From Candidatus Sericytochromatia bacterium S15B-MN24 CBMW_12 (GTDB lineage: Bacteria > Cyanobacteriota > Sericytochromatia > S15B-MN24 > UBA4093): DNA of 64,000 nt. Both the position numbers and the translations under genes were made by a program. Below the pieces are notes generated by a model, which was not told where the DNA came from, searched no databases, and saw only the letters and a program-made list of their open reading frames with translations. The stretch lies in the NCBI GenBank assembly GCA_002083825.1, contig DAZV01000047.1, positions 62,001-126,000 on the forward strand, read 5' to 3'. Every line of letters begins with the position of its first letter. Positions within the stretch are counted from its first letter, which is position 1. Positions 42,200 to 51,560 of this stretch are shown here, piece after piece.

Positions 42200-43603
42200 T
42201 CAGGCGGGTTGGGGAGTTCCCACGAGCCGCTGCTGGATGATCTCGCAGAGATGATCGGCCAGCCGGTGAATCAAGGCGGCTTCCTGTCCCTCGACCATGA
42301 CCCGGATGAGCGGCTCGGTACCCGACGCGCGTACCAGGATTCTGCCGGTCTCCGCGAGGGTCGCGGTGGCGGCGGCAATCTCGCGCTGGATCACGGCATC
42401 CTCCTGCCAGCCCTCGGTCGAGCCGACCCGGACGTTCTTCAAGACCTGGGGATAGTCCTTCATTGCGGCGGCCAGTTCCCGCAGCGGCTTCGCGGCCGCT
42501 CGGATGGCCGAGAGTACCCGCAGAGCCGAGATGAGGCCGTCGCCGGTGGTGTTGTCGTCGAGGAAGATCAAGTGCCCCGACTGCTCGCCGCCGAGCCGGA
42601 TGTCGCGCTTGACCATCTCTTCGAGCACGTAGCGATCGCCCACCTTGGCCCGGACCAACTCGCCCCCCAGCTCGCCGATGGCCTGCTCGAAGCCGAGGTT
42701 GCTCATGACCGTCGCCACCACCGAGGGTGCGGCGAAACGGCCGGTCTCGAGGCCATGCTTCAAGCAGATCAGCATCAAGTGGTCACCGTCCACCTCGTTA
42801 CCCGCATGATCGACCGCAAGAAGCCGGTCGGCATCGCCGTCGAAGGCGAGGCCCAGGTCGAGGGAGTTTGTGATGACCTCGCGCTTGAGGATGTCGAGGT
42901 GGGTCGAGCCGCAGCCGTCGTTGATGTTATCCCCGTCGGGAGCGTCGTGGAGGACCTTCACGTCGGCCCCGAGCCCCCGCAGCACGAAGGGAGCTATCTC
43001 CCAGGCGGCGCCGTGCCCCGTATCCACGGCAATCCGCAACCCTTCCAGGCCTTCGGGAGCCAGCTTGGTGACGTGATCGACGTAGGCCTCCACCAGGGTG
43101 AGATCCTCGGTGATCGTGCCCACTTCCTTGCCGACGGGACGAGGAAGGGCATCGTCGCCAGCAAGCACGAGGGCCTCGATCTCGGCCTCGATCTCGTCAG
43201 GGAGCTTGAAACCCTTCGCGTCGAAGAACTTGATGCCGTTATCCGGGCTGGGATTATGACTGGCCGAGATCATGACGCCCGCGGCGGGGCGCACTGCGGC
43301 GGAGCCGGCGGGTCCGACGCCGGTGACGGACTGGTTGCGGGTGAGCCAGGCGACGGTGGGAGTGGGGACCACGCCGAGCTTCACGACGTTGACGCCCATC
43401 GAGCAGAAGCCGGCGGCCAGGGCCGCTTCCAGCATGGTGCCCGAGCGGCGGGTGTCGCGCCCGATGAGCACCGTGGCCTGGCCGTCGGTGACGTGAGCGA
43501 GCAGGACCGCCGCTCCGCAGCGACCGAGTTTGAAGGCCAGTTCGGGGGTGAGCTTGGCGTTGGCCAGCCCGCGCACGCCGTCAGTGCCGAAAAGAATACC
43601 CAC
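42200..43603 (-). CDS. glmM: Phosphoglucosamine mutase
   Basis: 467 residues. Converts GlcN-6-P to GlcN-1-P for UDP-GlcNAc synthesis, so it feeds peptidoglycan and most sugars of the neighbouring loci. N-terminal LFGTDGVRGLAN, catalytic serine loop ISASHNPSPDNGIKFF, metal loop DGDADRLLAVD, sugar-binding GGEQSGHLIF and phosphate-binding RASGTEPLIRVMVEG. An insertion of about 12 residues (VTGVGPAGSAAVRPA) precedes the serine loop, longer than in the usual 445-450-residue enzyme. GTG start at 43603 with AAGGAGGAC. Confidence 0.94.
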   Translation of the reverse strand: MGILFGTDGVRGLANAKLTPELAFKLGRCGAAVLLAHVTDGQATVLIGRDTRRSGTMLEAALAAGFCSMGVNVVKLGVVPTPTVAWLTRNQSVTGVGPAGSAAVRPAAGVMISASHNPSPDNGIKFFDAKGFKLPDEIEAEIEALVLAGDDALPRPVGKEVGTITEDLTLVEAYVDHVTKLAPEGLEGLRIAVDTGHGAAWEIAPFVLRGLGADVKVLHDAPDGDNINDGCGSTHLDILKREVITNSLDLGLAFDGDADRLLAVDHAGNEVDGDHLMLICLKHGLETGRFAAPSVVATVMSNLGFEQAIGELGGELVRAKVGDRYVLEEMVKRDIRLGGEQSGHLIFLDDNTTGDGLISALRVLSAIRAAAKPLRELAAAMKDYPQVLKNVRVGSTEGWQEDAVIQREIAAATATLAETGRILVRASGTEPLIRVMVEGQEAALIHRLADHLCEIIQQRLVGTPQPA

Positions 43604-43644
43604 CGTCCGTCCTCCTTATGGATTGCAAAAAACGTTTCTTGGCG

Positions 43645-44643
43645 CTAAACCTTGCTCTCGACGCGGGAGCCGTGCCAGTTCCAGGCCGTCTCGACGATTC
43701 GCTCGATGTCCGCGAACTCGGGTTTCCAGCCGAGCTCGGAGACCGCCTTCCCGGCCGACCCGATCAGCGCCGCGGGATCCCCCTCGCGCCGCGGAGCGAC
43801 ATCGTAGGGCACCTTGCGGCCCGTCACCTTTTCCGTGGTCTCGATGATCTGCTTGACCGAGTAGCCGTTGCCGTTGCCGAGATTGTAGACCGCCGATTCG
43901 CCGCCGGCCAGCAGCTTCTCCAGCCCCAGGATGTGGGCGCGGGCGAGGTCAACGACGTGGATGTAGTCGCGAACGCAGGTGCCGTCCTCGGTGGCGTAGT
44001 CGTCGCCGAAGATCTTGAGCTTGCGGCCGCCCAGGATGGCTTCCATGACCAGGGGGATCAGGTGGGTCTCGGGGTCGTGGCGCTCGCCGATCTCACCTTC
44101 GGGGTCGGCGCCGGCCGCGTTGAAGTAGCGGAAGGCGATCGATTTGAGCTTGTAGGCGCGGCCGTAGTCGGCGAGAATCTTCTCGACCATCAGCTTGCTC
44201 ATCCCGTAGGGGTTGATGGGATTCTGGGGATGGTTCTCGGGGATGGGCACCACCTGGGGCTCTCCGTAGGTGGCGCAGGTGGAGGAGAAGATGAACTTGT
44301 CGACCCCGAACGCCCGCATGACCTTGAGGAGGTTGAGGGTGGCGGCGACGTTGTTGAAGTAGTACTTCTCGGGGTCGGTGACGGATTCGCCCACGTAGGC
44401 GTAGGCGGCGAAGTGCATGACGGCCGCGATCTCATGGGATGAGAAGAGCTCGCGCAGGCGGGCTTCGTTCGCCATGTCGCCTTCCTCGAAGGCGCCCCAC
44501 TTGACGGCGTCCCGGTGGCCGTAGACGAGGTTGTCGAAGGTGACGGTCTCGTAGCCCTGCCGGTTGAGCTCCTTGACGGCGTGGGAGCCGATGTAGCCGG
44601 CCCCGCCGACGACCAGGATCTTTCCCTTCGATTTCGCGGACAT
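43645..44643 (-). CDS. galE: UDP-glucose 4-epimerase
   Basis: 332 residues. ILVVGGAGYIGSHAVKELN at the N-terminus, SSTCATYGEPQVVPI and catalytic Y-x3-K in NPYGMSKLMVEKIL, FRYFNAAGADPEGEIGE and RDYIHVVDLARAHI: the standard GalE signatures. Interconverts UDP-Glc and UDP-Gal (possibly the GlcNAc/GalNAc pair). AGGAAGG before ATG 44643. Lies 41 bp upstream of glmM on the same strand, so probably one transcript. Confidence 0.93.
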   Translation of the reverse strand: MSAKSKGKILVVGGAGYIGSHAVKELNRQGYETVTFDNLVYGHRDAVKWGAFEEGDMANEARLRELFSSHEIAAVMHFAAYAYVGESVTDPEKYYFNNVAATLNLLKVMRAFGVDKFIFSSTCATYGEPQVVPIPENHPQNPINPYGMSKLMVEKILADYGRAYKLKSIAFRYFNAAGADPEGEIGERHDPETHLIPLVMEAILGGRKLKIFGDDYATEDGTCVRDYIHVVDLARAHILGLEKLLAGGESAVYNLGNGNGYSVKQIIETTEKVTGRKVPYDVAPRREGDPAALIGSAGKAVSELGWKPEFADIERIVETAWNWHGSRVESKV

Positions 44644-44659
44644 GGCGAATCCTTCCTGA

Positions 44660-45037
44660 TTACGAGCGCGCGACCAGCACGACTCCAGCGACGATCATGA
44701 GGGCACCGGCCCAGCGAAGCGGGGTGACGGCTTCGCCGAAAACCAACCAGGAGGTCAGCAGGACGAAGACGTAGCCGAGCCCGAGCATAGGATACGCCAT
44801 GCTGAGCTCCACCCGCGAGAGGACGACGATCCACATCGCCGCTCCTAAACCGTAACAGGCGAGCCCCACGATGATCAAGGGGTTGGTCGCGATCGTCCCC
44901 AGCAACTGGGGGAGATGCGCCAGGGTCTCGGCGCCGATGGTGCCGAGTTTGGCGACCCCCGCCTTGAGGAAGAGCTGGCCGAGGACGCCCACCAGGACGG
45001 ATGCCAGGATCAAAGCAATCGAATAGAACACGTTCAC
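44660..45037 (-). CDS. Small EamA/SMR-like transporter (ArnE/ArnF-like)
   Basis: 125 residues, four hydrophobic helices (IALILASVLVGVLGQLFL, LIIVGLACYGLGAAMWIVVL, SMAYPMLGLGYVFVLLTSWL, WAGALMIVAGVVLVA). Resembles half-size drug/metabolite transporters, including the ArnE/ArnF flippases that move undecaprenyl-phosphate-aminoarabinose. In a polysaccharide neighbourhood a lipid-linked sugar flippase is a reasonable guess; such proteins usually act as dimers and no second half lies beside it. GTG 45037 or the next GTG six bases on. Confidence 0.7.
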   Translation of the reverse strand: MNVFYSIALILASVLVGVLGQLFLKAGVAKLGTIGAETLAHLPQLLGTIATNPLIIVGLACYGLGAAMWIVVLSRVELSMAYPMLGLGYVFVLLTSWLVFGEAVTPLRWAGALMIVAGVVLVARS

Positions 45038-45106
45038 TCCAGGCGTGACAATCCCGTTACTCAGGCCGGATGGCCGTAGGAGGCTTTCCGGCGCCGAAAG
45101 CGCGGT

Positions 45107-45172
45107 AATCCCGCTCTATTCCTACCATTCATGCTGGCTGAGGGCAACCATTCGAACCCCTGGAGCGGGATT
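45107..45172. repeat. 10-bp inverted repeat in the galE-side intergenic region
   Basis: AATCCCGCTC (45107-45116) and GAGCGGGATT (45163-45172) enclose 46 bp. Lies between the EamA-like gene and the 93-bp hairpin element, so this 239-bp gap is mostly potential RNA structure. No gene seen in it. Confidence 0.5.
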
Positions 45173-45187
45173 CTTAGAGCAAAGCTC

Positions 45188-45280
45188 GTTTCTTCAGGAC
45201 AGCGAGAGATGGAAATACGCCCCATGATCCCTGCCTCACGGCGTTCTCTCGCTGCCTTACGAAACAGCCGCCGGCGCTAA
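45188..45280 (-). repeat. 93-bp hairpin element, copy A
   Basis: Begins at the TAG stop of the WbaP-like gene. On the minus strand it reads TTAGCGCC..GCGGCTGTTTCGTAAGG, then CAGCGAGAGA, a 35-base centre, TCTCTCGCTG and TCCTGAAGAAAC, so the whole unit can fold into one long interrupted hairpin (outer GTTTC/GAAAC, inner CAGCGAGAGA/TCTCTCGCTG, and ACGCC/GGCGT in the centre). Copy B at 52638-52730 has identical length and conserved arms. Confidence 0.85.
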
Positions 45281-46830
45281 TAGGCCTCGTGGGTGAGGAC
45301 TTCCATGGCGGTCTTGATGATGATCCGGAGATCGAAGAGCAACGACCAGTTTTCGATGTAGTAGATGTCGTAACGGGTGCGCTCCTCGATGGTGCCTTCT
45401 TCGCCCCGCAGGCCGTTTACCTGGGCCCAGCCGGTCAGGCCGCTTCGGACGAGGTGACGGTCCATGTACTTGGGGATGTTCTGGCTGAACTGGTGAACGA
45501 AGTGAGGGCGTTCCGGGCGCGGGCCAACGAGGCTCATGTCCCCCTTCAAGACGTTCCAGATCTGGGGGAGCTCGTCGATCGAGAGTCTTCTGATCAGGAT
45601 GCCGACTCTCGTGGTCCGCGGGTCGTGAGCTTTCGCCCAGACCGGTCCCGACTGGACTTCCGCGTCCACGACCATGGAGCGGAACTTGTAGATGTTGAAG
45701 AGTCGCCCGTCTCGGCCCATGCGTTCCTGGCGGTAGAAAATGGGGCCGGGAGAAGAGAGCTTGACGGCCATCGCCGCCGTCAGCATCAGGGGGGCTGCGA
45801 CCAGCAGTCCGAATAGCGAGAACACGATGTCCATGGTTCGCTTCAGGATGCGGTTATAGCGCTTCCTGAGCGGAACTTCGGCAATCTGGAGCGTGGGGAT
45901 GCCGTCCAGTTCGGTGATGTGGAACTTGGCCGTCGCCATCTCGACGAGATCGGGAACGATCCGGAACTGGATGTTCCGGGAGCGGTTCAGGTCGGCGGGG
46001 ACGCAGCGGTGCATCAGGTCGAAGAACTCCGACATGCGAGCGCCGGGGCGGGCCAGGATGACCTGGTCGATGTCGTGTTGCTCCAGGACCATGGGGAGTT
46101 CGTCGAGCTCTCCGAGGACCTGGCCGTAGGTTTGCATCGAACTCGTCCGGAGTTCCTCGGTGTTGACGGGGCAAATCCACTGGTTGCCCTCTCCCCATTC
46201 GCCCGGTCCCGGAACGAAGCCCGCCAGGCGGTAACCCAGGTGCGGCGCCCCCTGGATTCGTTGCGCCATCATCTCCCCCAGGGAGTTGCAGCCGATGATC
46301 AGGCTGTTGAGCGCTCCCCAACCTCTGGCTTGGAGCTTGGCCTGGAGGGTGCGGAGGATCAGGTGAACGGCAACGAGGGTGACGTAGGAGTAGCCGACGG
46401 CATAGACCAGCAGAAGGCGGGAATACGAGAAGTCGCGATAGAAGAAGCCCATGGCGAGGCCGACCAGGGTTCCGAAGAAGAGCCCGATGGCGAGCAGGAC
46501 GGCATCGTCGAACTTGGAAGCGGCCCGGCGGTACTTATAGAGTCCGAAGCCGGCGAAGACCAGGACCCAGACCGTGGCGAGGAAGGCCGTGGCGTAGAAG
46601 TAGGGTTGCCAGGGGGGCGCGACGGCGACCGGGGCGAGGATGTCCCACTTGAAGCGCATGGCGTAGGTCAGGTGGAAGACCGTGTTGATGATCAGCCAGT
46701 CGGCAAGTAGCACGAGGGGAAGGCCTGCATAGAAGATGTTCTTGCGCAGCCAGCTTCGCTGGGATCCTGCGGTCGGAGGGACCGTCTTGGGCCGCGCTTG
46801 CTTTTGTTGAGCGGTCGGAATGCTAGCCAC
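45277..46830 (-). CDS. WbaP/CpsE-like undecaprenyl-phosphate sugar phosphotransferase (long form)
   Basis: 517 residues. Initiates repeat-unit assembly on undecaprenyl phosphate. About five N-terminal transmembrane helices (LPLVLLADWLIINTVFHLTYAM onward), a CoA-binding-like middle domain (SLIIGCNSLGEMMAQRI), and the C-terminal catalytic domain: KRTMDIVFSLFGLLVAAPLML, FYRQERMGRDGRLFNIYKFRSM, SIDELPQIWNVLKGDMSLVGPRPE, VRSGLTGWAQVNGLRGE. GTG 46830 is preferred; it overlaps the preceding gene by 8 bp and begins VASIPTAQ. The stop codon TAG is the first bases of hairpin element A. A relic of a similar gene lies at 56538. Confidence 0.92.
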   Translation of the reverse strand: MASIPTAQQKQARPKTVPPTAGSQRSWLRKNIFYAGLPLVLLADWLIINTVFHLTYAMRFKWDILAPVAVAPPWQPYFYATAFLATVWVLVFAGFGLYKYRRAASKFDDAVLLAIGLFFGTLVGLAMGFFYRDFSYSRLLLVYAVGYSYVTLVAVHLILRTLQAKLQARGWGALNSLIIGCNSLGEMMAQRIQGAPHLGYRLAGFVPGPGEWGEGNQWICPVNTEELRTSSMQTYGQVLGELDELPMVLEQHDIDQVILARPGARMSEFFDLMHRCVPADLNRSRNIQFRIVPDLVEMATAKFHITELDGIPTLQIAEVPLRKRYNRILKRTMDIVFSLFGLLVAAPLMLTAAMAVKLSSPGPIFYRQERMGRDGRLFNIYKFRSMVVDAEVQSGPVWAKAHDPRTTRVGILIRRLSIDELPQIWNVLKGDMSLVGPRPERPHFVHQFSQNIPKYMDRHLVRSGLTGWAQVNGLRGEEGTIEERTRYDIYYIENWSLLFDLRIIIKTAMEVLTHEAY

Positions 46831-47953
46831 GAGCCACCTCGGACGGGGATAGAACTTCGCCCAGGCCGCGGGCATGATGGGCCTGGGTCACGAAGGCCAG
46901 CAGTTGCTCGGAGAAGGCCTCGAAGTCGAAGTTGCGGGCATGACGCTGGATCGTGGCCGGTTCGAAGGCGAGGGTCTCGAACCGTCGGATGGCCTGGCAG
47001 AGGCTGTCCACGGTCTGCTCTCGGAAGAAGACGCCGGTGACTCCGTCGATGACGGTTTCGAGGGCTCCGCCGGATCCGTAGGCGATGACCGGGCGACCTG
47101 CGGCCTGGACTTCGATGGGAACGAGGCCGAAGTCCTCGAAGGAGCAGAACAGGAGCGCGCGGCAGCGGGCCATCTCCTGGCGAACCTGCTCGTCGGTGAG
47201 GTGCCCCATGAACGTGATGTTCTTGGAGGTCGCGAGTTTCCGCAGCTCGCTTTCGAGGGGGCCCGCCCCGATGACTTTCAGGGGGACTCCGAGGCGGTTC
47301 GCGGCCTCGATGGCGAGATCCACCCGTTTGTAGGGCACGAAGCGGGAGACCACCAGGTAGTGCTCGCCGACCTCATCGGAGCGCGTGTAGAGGCCGGTGT
47401 CGATGGGCGGGTGAATGACGTGAGCGGGACGGCGGTAGTGCTTCTCGATGCGCTTGGCGACTTCCTTGGAGTTGGCGAGGAAGTGGTCCACGCGGTTCGC
47501 GCTGAGGACGTCCCACTGGCGCATCTGGCTGAGCAGCATGGCGGCCACAGGGCGCATGAGGGGGGACATCGACTGCTGGTAGGGGTGGAAGAGGTCCCAG
47601 GCGTAGCGCATGGGGGTATGGACGTAGCTGATGTGGAGGGTTTCCGGCGAGGTAATGACCCCCTTGGCGCAGGCATGGTGGCTCGAAAGGACCACGTCGT
47701 ACTCCGAGAGGTCGAATTGCTCGAAGGCGAGCGGCATTAAGGGCAGGAGCTTCTGGTAGTGGCGGGTGGCGCCGGGAATGCGCTGTAGGAAGGACGGGCG
47801 CACGTCGAGCTCGTGGAACTCGAGGGGCAGGAGGTCCTTGCGATGGACGGAGGTAAAGACCGGAGCCTCGGGAAAGAGCCGGTGGAAGGCCCAGACGACG
47901 CGCTCGGACCCGCCGAGGGTGGTGAGCCATTCGTGGACCAGTGCAACCTTCAA
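46823..47953 (-). CDS. GT4 glycosyltransferase
   Basis: 376 residues, GT-B fold. KVALVHEWLTTLGGSERVVWAF at the N-terminus, YVHTPMRYAWDLFHPYQQ, and donor-domain YLVVSRFVPYKRVDLAIEAA, SFEDFGLVPIEVQAAGRPVIA (E-x7-E). The VHEW...GGSERV start and HTPMRY segment are frequent in mannosyltransferase-like members. TTG 47953 overlaps the stop of the next-upstream glycosyltransferase by four bases. Confidence 0.87.
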   Translation of the reverse strand: MKVALVHEWLTTLGGSERVVWAFHRLFPEAPVFTSVHRKDLLPLEFHELDVRPSFLQRIPGATRHYQKLLPLMPLAFEQFDLSEYDVVLSSHHACAKGVITSPETLHISYVHTPMRYAWDLFHPYQQSMSPLMRPVAAMLLSQMRQWDVLSANRVDHFLANSKEVAKRIEKHYRRPAHVIHPPIDTGLYTRSDEVGEHYLVVSRFVPYKRVDLAIEAANRLGVPLKVIGAGPLESELRKLATSKNITFMGHLTDEQVRQEMARCRALLFCSFEDFGLVPIEVQAAGRPVIAYGSGGALETVIDGVTGVFFREQTVDSLCQAIRRFETLAFEPATIQRHARNFDFEAFSEQLLAFVTQAHHARGLGEVLSPSEVARG

Positions 47954-49104
47954 TGCCGTTTCCTATCGAGAAGAGCCGCGGGTCGAGAAGAGCCGCGGGC
48001 GCTAACCACCGATTGATACACGTCGAGAGTCGCGTCGGCGGTGCGTTGCCAACTGAAGTCCCGCACGCGCTTGCGTCCCAGGTCGATCATCGAGTCCCGG
48101 AGGGCTTCCTCGCTGAGAACCCGCTTGATCGATCGGCTCCATTCTAGCACATCGTCCGGATCCACCAATAGCCCGGCGTTGCCGACCACTTCGGGCAAGG
48201 ACGTGCGGTTCGACGAGACGACGGGGATGCCGGCGGCCATGGCTTCGAGCGGCGGCAAGCCGAAGCCCTCGTAGCGCGAGGGGAAAACGAAAGCGCTCGC
48301 TCCCTGGTAAAGGGCGATCAACTGCTCCTCATCCCCGAGGTAGCCAGGTTGGACGATGGCGTCCTGCAGACCTTCGCGGGCGATCGCCGCTTCGAGCACG
48401 TTGCTCGGTTCCTTCGCCCCCACCAGGACGAGTTTCACGTCGCTGAAGTCCCGGTCTTGTCGCAGGCAGCTGAGAACGTCGATCAGTAGCGCGACGTTCT
48501 TGTAGGGCTTCTGCTGGCCGGCGTAGAGCAGATACCGTCCCGCCAGGCCATGTTTTTCTCGAAGCCTTCGCAGGGCAAGCTCGGGGACGGTTCTCCCGTA
48601 CTTGAGGTCCACTCCCTGCAGGACCGGGACGACCTTGGCCTCGGGGGCCTTGGTGAAGTCCAGGACGTCGCGTCGGGTGTGTTCCGAGACGGCGATCACC
48701 CTGTCGGCATGCTTGACCGAGTGTTTGACCAGCGCCGCGAAGTAGGCTTCCGCCGACTTGATGCGCATGGTTCCGGGGACGTGGAGGGGGATCAGGTCAT
48801 GGATAGTGACGACGAGCGGCCCTCGGTAGAAGGCGGGGGCGTTGTAGTGGGGGGCATGGAGCAGATCGAGGTTGGCGTTTCGGGCGGCCTGGGCGATCGC
48901 CCAGTGCTCATACGGATGAAAGACAGGCACCGCGCAAAGCCGGCGCTCCAGGAAGGGATTCGATAGCTGCTCGTCCGCCATCCCCTGGGCATTGACCCAG
49001 GCGACGACTTCCACCCCCTCACGGGGAAGGTAGGTGATTAGATTCTGGATGTAGCGGCCGATCCCCGTGTGGTAGAGCATCCGCCCGTCGATCCCGACGC
49101 GCAT
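47950..49104 (-). CDS. GT4 glycosyltransferase with repeat-encoded C-terminal tail
   Basis: 384 residues. VGIDGRMLYHTGIGRYIQNLI, VVTIHDLIPLHVPGT, YLLYAGQQKPYKNVALLIDVL and PSRYEGFGLPPLEAMAAGIPV are classical GT4 (WbpY/mannosyltransferase-like) features. The last 15 or so residues (VVSARGSSRPAALLDRKRH) are encoded by two adjacent 17-bp repeats plus a 14-bp piece shared with hairpin element B, so the natural end was probably near VYQSVV. Confidence 0.87.
   Translation of the reverse strand: MRVGIDGRMLYHTGIGRYIQNLITYLPREGVEVVAWVNAQGMADEQLSNPFLERRLCAVPVFHPYEHWAIAQAARNANLDLLHAPHYNAPAFYRGPLVVTIHDLIPLHVPGTMRIKSAEAYFAALVKHSVKHADRVIAVSEHTRRDVLDFTKAPEAKVVPVLQGVDLKYGRTVPELALRRLREKHGLAGRYLLYAGQQKPYKNVALLIDVLSCLRQDRDFSDVKLVLVGAKEPSNVLEAAIAREGLQDAIVQPGYLGDEEQLIALYQGASAFVFPSRYEGFGLPPLEAMAAGIPVVSSNRTSLPEVVGNAGLLVDPDDVLEWSRSIKRVLSEEALRDSMIDLGRKRVRDFSWQRTADATLDVYQSVVSARGSSRPAALLDRKRH
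47966..48005 (-). repeat. Decayed hairpin-element end with 17-bp tandem repeat (copy D)
   Basis: TCGAGAAGAGCCGCGGG occurs twice head-to-tail (47966-47982, 47983-47999) and is followed by CGCTAA. The bases 47992-48005 are identical to the 14-base end of element B (52717-52730). Like A and B it lies at the 3' end of a minus-strand gene, but here the TTAG is out of frame and the gene reads through. Confidence 0.65.
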
Positions 49105-49188
49105 GTCATGGTCTTTCTACGTGTACTTGGGCTTCGCTCTCCCAAAGGGTGGCGACTCTTTGTCCCCTCCGTCAGGGGGGATGTCCAG

Positions 49189-50148
49189 CTACTTGCCTGC
49201 CGGAGAAGAAAGTGAATGCATCAGTTGCTCCCGATACCAGCGGATGGTCTCCTCGAGACCGATCTCGACGGGGACCTGGGGTTCCCAGCCCAACAACGCC
49301 TTGGCCCGCGAGATATCCGGCCGCCGGACCTTGGGATCGTCTTGCGGCAATGGCCGGTGCTCGATGACGCTCGGGCTTCCCGTGAGCTCGAGGATGAGCC
49401 GAGCGAACTCCAGCACCGTGAGTTCACTGGGGTTCCCGATGTTCACCGGTTCGGCGACGTCGGAATCCATCAGGCAGCGGATCCCTTCCACAAGGTCCGA
49501 GACGAACTGGAAGCTGCGCGTCTGGGAGCCGTCTCCGAAGACCGTGAGCGGCTCTCCCCGCAGCGCCTGGCTGATGAAGCTGGGCACCACCCGCCCATCG
49601 TTGGCGCGGTTGCGCGGGCCGTAGGTGTTGAAGATCCTGATGATCCGCGTGTCGAGACCGTACTCCCGGTGGTAGGCCATGGTGATCGCCTCGCCGTAAC
49701 GCTTGGCCTCGTCGTAGACCGACCTAGGACCGATCGGGTTCACGTTCCCCCAGTAGGACTCCTCCTGGGGATGAACCAGCGGATCCCCGTAGACCTCCGA
49801 GGTCGAGGCGAAGAAGTAGCTGGCACCCTTGCTCTTCGCGAGCTCCAGCAGGGAGTGGGAGCCCATGGCCCCGACCCTGAGGGTCTCGAGCGGAAGCTTC
49901 AGGTAGTCGATGGGGCTGGCGGGACTCGCGAGGTTCAGGACCCAGTCCAGCGGCCCGTCGAGGATCAGCGGGTGACAAACGTCATGGTGCAGGAACTCGA
50001 AGGCCGGATGCTCGCGAACGTGCGCGATGTTGGACAGCGAGCCGGTGATCAGGTTGTCGACGGCCGTGACATGAAAGCCATCAGCCAGCAGCCGGTCCAC
50101 CAGATGTGAGCCGATGAAGCCCGCTCCCCCCGCGACGAGTAGTCTCAT
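49189..50148 (-). CDS. UDP-glucuronate decarboxylase (UDP-xylose synthase)
   Basis: 319 residues, [46 protein letters not shown] (diagnostic of UXS), [39 protein letters not shown] with catalytic Y-x3-K, and RIFNTYGPR. Converts UDP-GlcA to UDP-xylose. The frame is open upstream, but ATG 50148 overlaps the stop of the UDP-glucose dehydrogenase gene by four bases; the two enzymes are consecutive steps. Confidence 0.93.
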   Translation of the reverse strand: MRLLVAGGAGFIGSHLVDRLLADGFHVTAVDNLITGSLSNIAHVREHPAFEFLHHDVCHPLILDGPLDWVLNLASPASPIDYLKLPLETLRVGAMGSHSLLELAKSKGASYFFASTSEVYGDPLVHPQEESYWGNVNPIGPRSVYDEAKRYGEAITMAYHREYGLDTRIIRIFNTYGPRNRANDGRVVPSFISQALRGEPLTVFGDGSQTRSFQFVSDLVEGIRCLMDSDVAEPVNIGNPSELTVLEFARLILELTGSPSVIEHRPLPQDDPKVRRPDISRAKALLGWEPQVPVEIGLEETIRWYREQLMHSLSSPAGK

Positions 50149-51551
50149 CTTCCCACCCCCATGTAGTGGAACCCGTAGTTCTGGCAAGCCATCGGCGACA
50201 GCGCGTTCCGGGCATCCAGGAGTACGGGCGTGCGCATGAGGCCTCGAACGATCGTGAGGTCCATGGTTTTGAACTCCTCCCACTCGGTCATGAGGACCAG
50301 GGCATCGCAACCGGCGGCCAGCTCCTCAATGTTCTCGGCGTAGACCATCTCGAGGTCGGGATGCTGCTGCCGGCAATGGGACATGGCGATAGGATCGTAG
50401 GTCTTGACTCGGGCCCCCATTTTTAGAAGCTGTTGGGCCACGTCGAGTGCGGGGGCATCTCTCAGGTCATCGGTATCGGGCTTGAAGGCCAATCCCAGAA
50501 TCCCGATGGTCTTGCCCTTGAGGATCTTGAGGGCTTCCTGCAACTTTTGGATGAGGCGCTGGCGCTGATGATGATTCACCGAGACGGTGGCCCGGAGGAT
50601 TTCCATCTCGTACTGGTACTCCCGGCCGATGCTGATGAGGGCCGAGACGTCCTTGCCGAAGCATGAGCCGCCCCAGCCTGCGCCGGCGTTGAGGAAGCGG
50701 TTTCCGATGCGGGTATCGAGGCCGATGCCTTTGGCCACCTGGGTGACGTCCGCTCCGACCTTTTCGCAGAGATTGGCCATCTCGTTGATGAAGCTGATCT
50801 TGGTGGCGAGGAAGGCGTTGGCTGCATACTTGATCATCTCCGCCGAGGCCAGGTCCGTCGTCACCAGCGGCACCGAGCGCATGCCTTCAGGGCGAGGCGA
50901 GACGCGGGGAGCTTCGAAGGATTGATCGAGCAGCGGCGCATAGAGCCCGCGGAGCGTGCTGACGGCCTCGGAATCCGTCGCCCCGATGACGATCCGATCC
51001 GGGAAGAGGGTGTCTCCGATGGCCGAGCCCTCGCGCAGAAACTCGGGATTGGAGGCCACCAGGAAGCGGGGACGCTGCGGAGCAGGAGCCTTCAAGGCCC
51101 CCGTTCCGGCCGGGAGGGGATGGCTCACGGTCATGCCGTCCTCGATCAGCATCTCGACCCAGTTCCCCGAACCGATGGGCACGGTGCTCTTGTTGACGAC
51201 GACCCGGGTCCGAGCGTCATCCACCGCGGCCCCGATTCCCCGAGCCACCGCCTCCACGTACTGGAGATCCGGCTCTCCGCTGGGCAACGGCGGGGTCCCC
51301 ACCGCGATGAAGATGACCTCCGCAGCCCTGACGGCTTCGGTGAGGCCCATGCTGAACGTCAGCGCTCCCCGGGACATCCCGTGTTCGAGCAGGGCTTCGA
51401 GTCCCGGCTCGTAGATGGGACTCTTGCCTGCTTCGAGCCTGGCGATCTTCTGGGGATCGTTGTCCACGCAGACGACCTCATGCCCCAGGTAGGCCAGGCA
51501 CGTTCCCGTGACCAGCCCCACGTATCCCGTTCCGATGACGCAGACGTTCAA
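50145..51551 (-). CDS. ugd: UDP-glucose 6-dehydrogenase
   Basis: 468 residues. [62 protein letters not shown] and the catalytic cysteine in [16 protein letters not shown]. The presence of UXS directly downstream points to UDP-glucose to UDP-glucuronate. Related UDP-GlcNAc dehydrogenases (WbpA) have similar motifs, so a second role for the WbpB pathway cannot be excluded. An insertion of about 15 residues ([15 protein letters not shown]) follows the NAD domain. TTG start at 51551. Confidence 0.92.
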   Translation of the reverse strand: MNVCVIGTGYVGLVTGTCLAYLGHEVVCVDNDPQKIARLEAGKSPIYEPGLEALLEHGMSRGALTFSMGLTEAVRAAEVIFIAVGTPPLPSGEPDLQYVEAVARGIGAAVDDARTRVVVNKSTVPIGSGNWVEMLIEDGMTVSHPLPAGTGALKAPAPQRPRFLVASNPEFLREGSAIGDTLFPDRIVIGATDSEAVSTLRGLYAPLLDQSFEAPRVSPRPEGMRSVPLVTTDLASAEMIKYAANAFLATKISFINEMANLCEKVGADVTQVAKGIGLDTRIGNRFLNAGAGWGGSCFGKDVSALISIGREYQYEMEILRATVSVNHHQRQRLIQKLQEALKILKGKTIGILGLAFKPDTDDLRDAPALDVAQQLLKMGARVKTYDPIAMSHCRQQHPDLEMVYAENIEELAAGCDALVLMTEWEEFKTMDLTIVRGLMRTPVLLDARNALSPMACQNYGFHYMGVGR

Positions 51552-51560
51552 TCCTGAGTC

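Noticed and set aside
45140-45180. Minus-strand GGGGTTCGAATGG resembles a tRNA T-arm
   Set aside because: No acceptor stem, anticodon arm or D-arm can be folded around it; the similarity is limited to the T-loop motif.
47966-47999. Two 17-bp direct repeats considered as the start of a CRISPR or VNTR array
   Set aside because: There are only two adjacent copies with no spacers and they lie inside a coding region; the link with the hairpin-element end explains them better.
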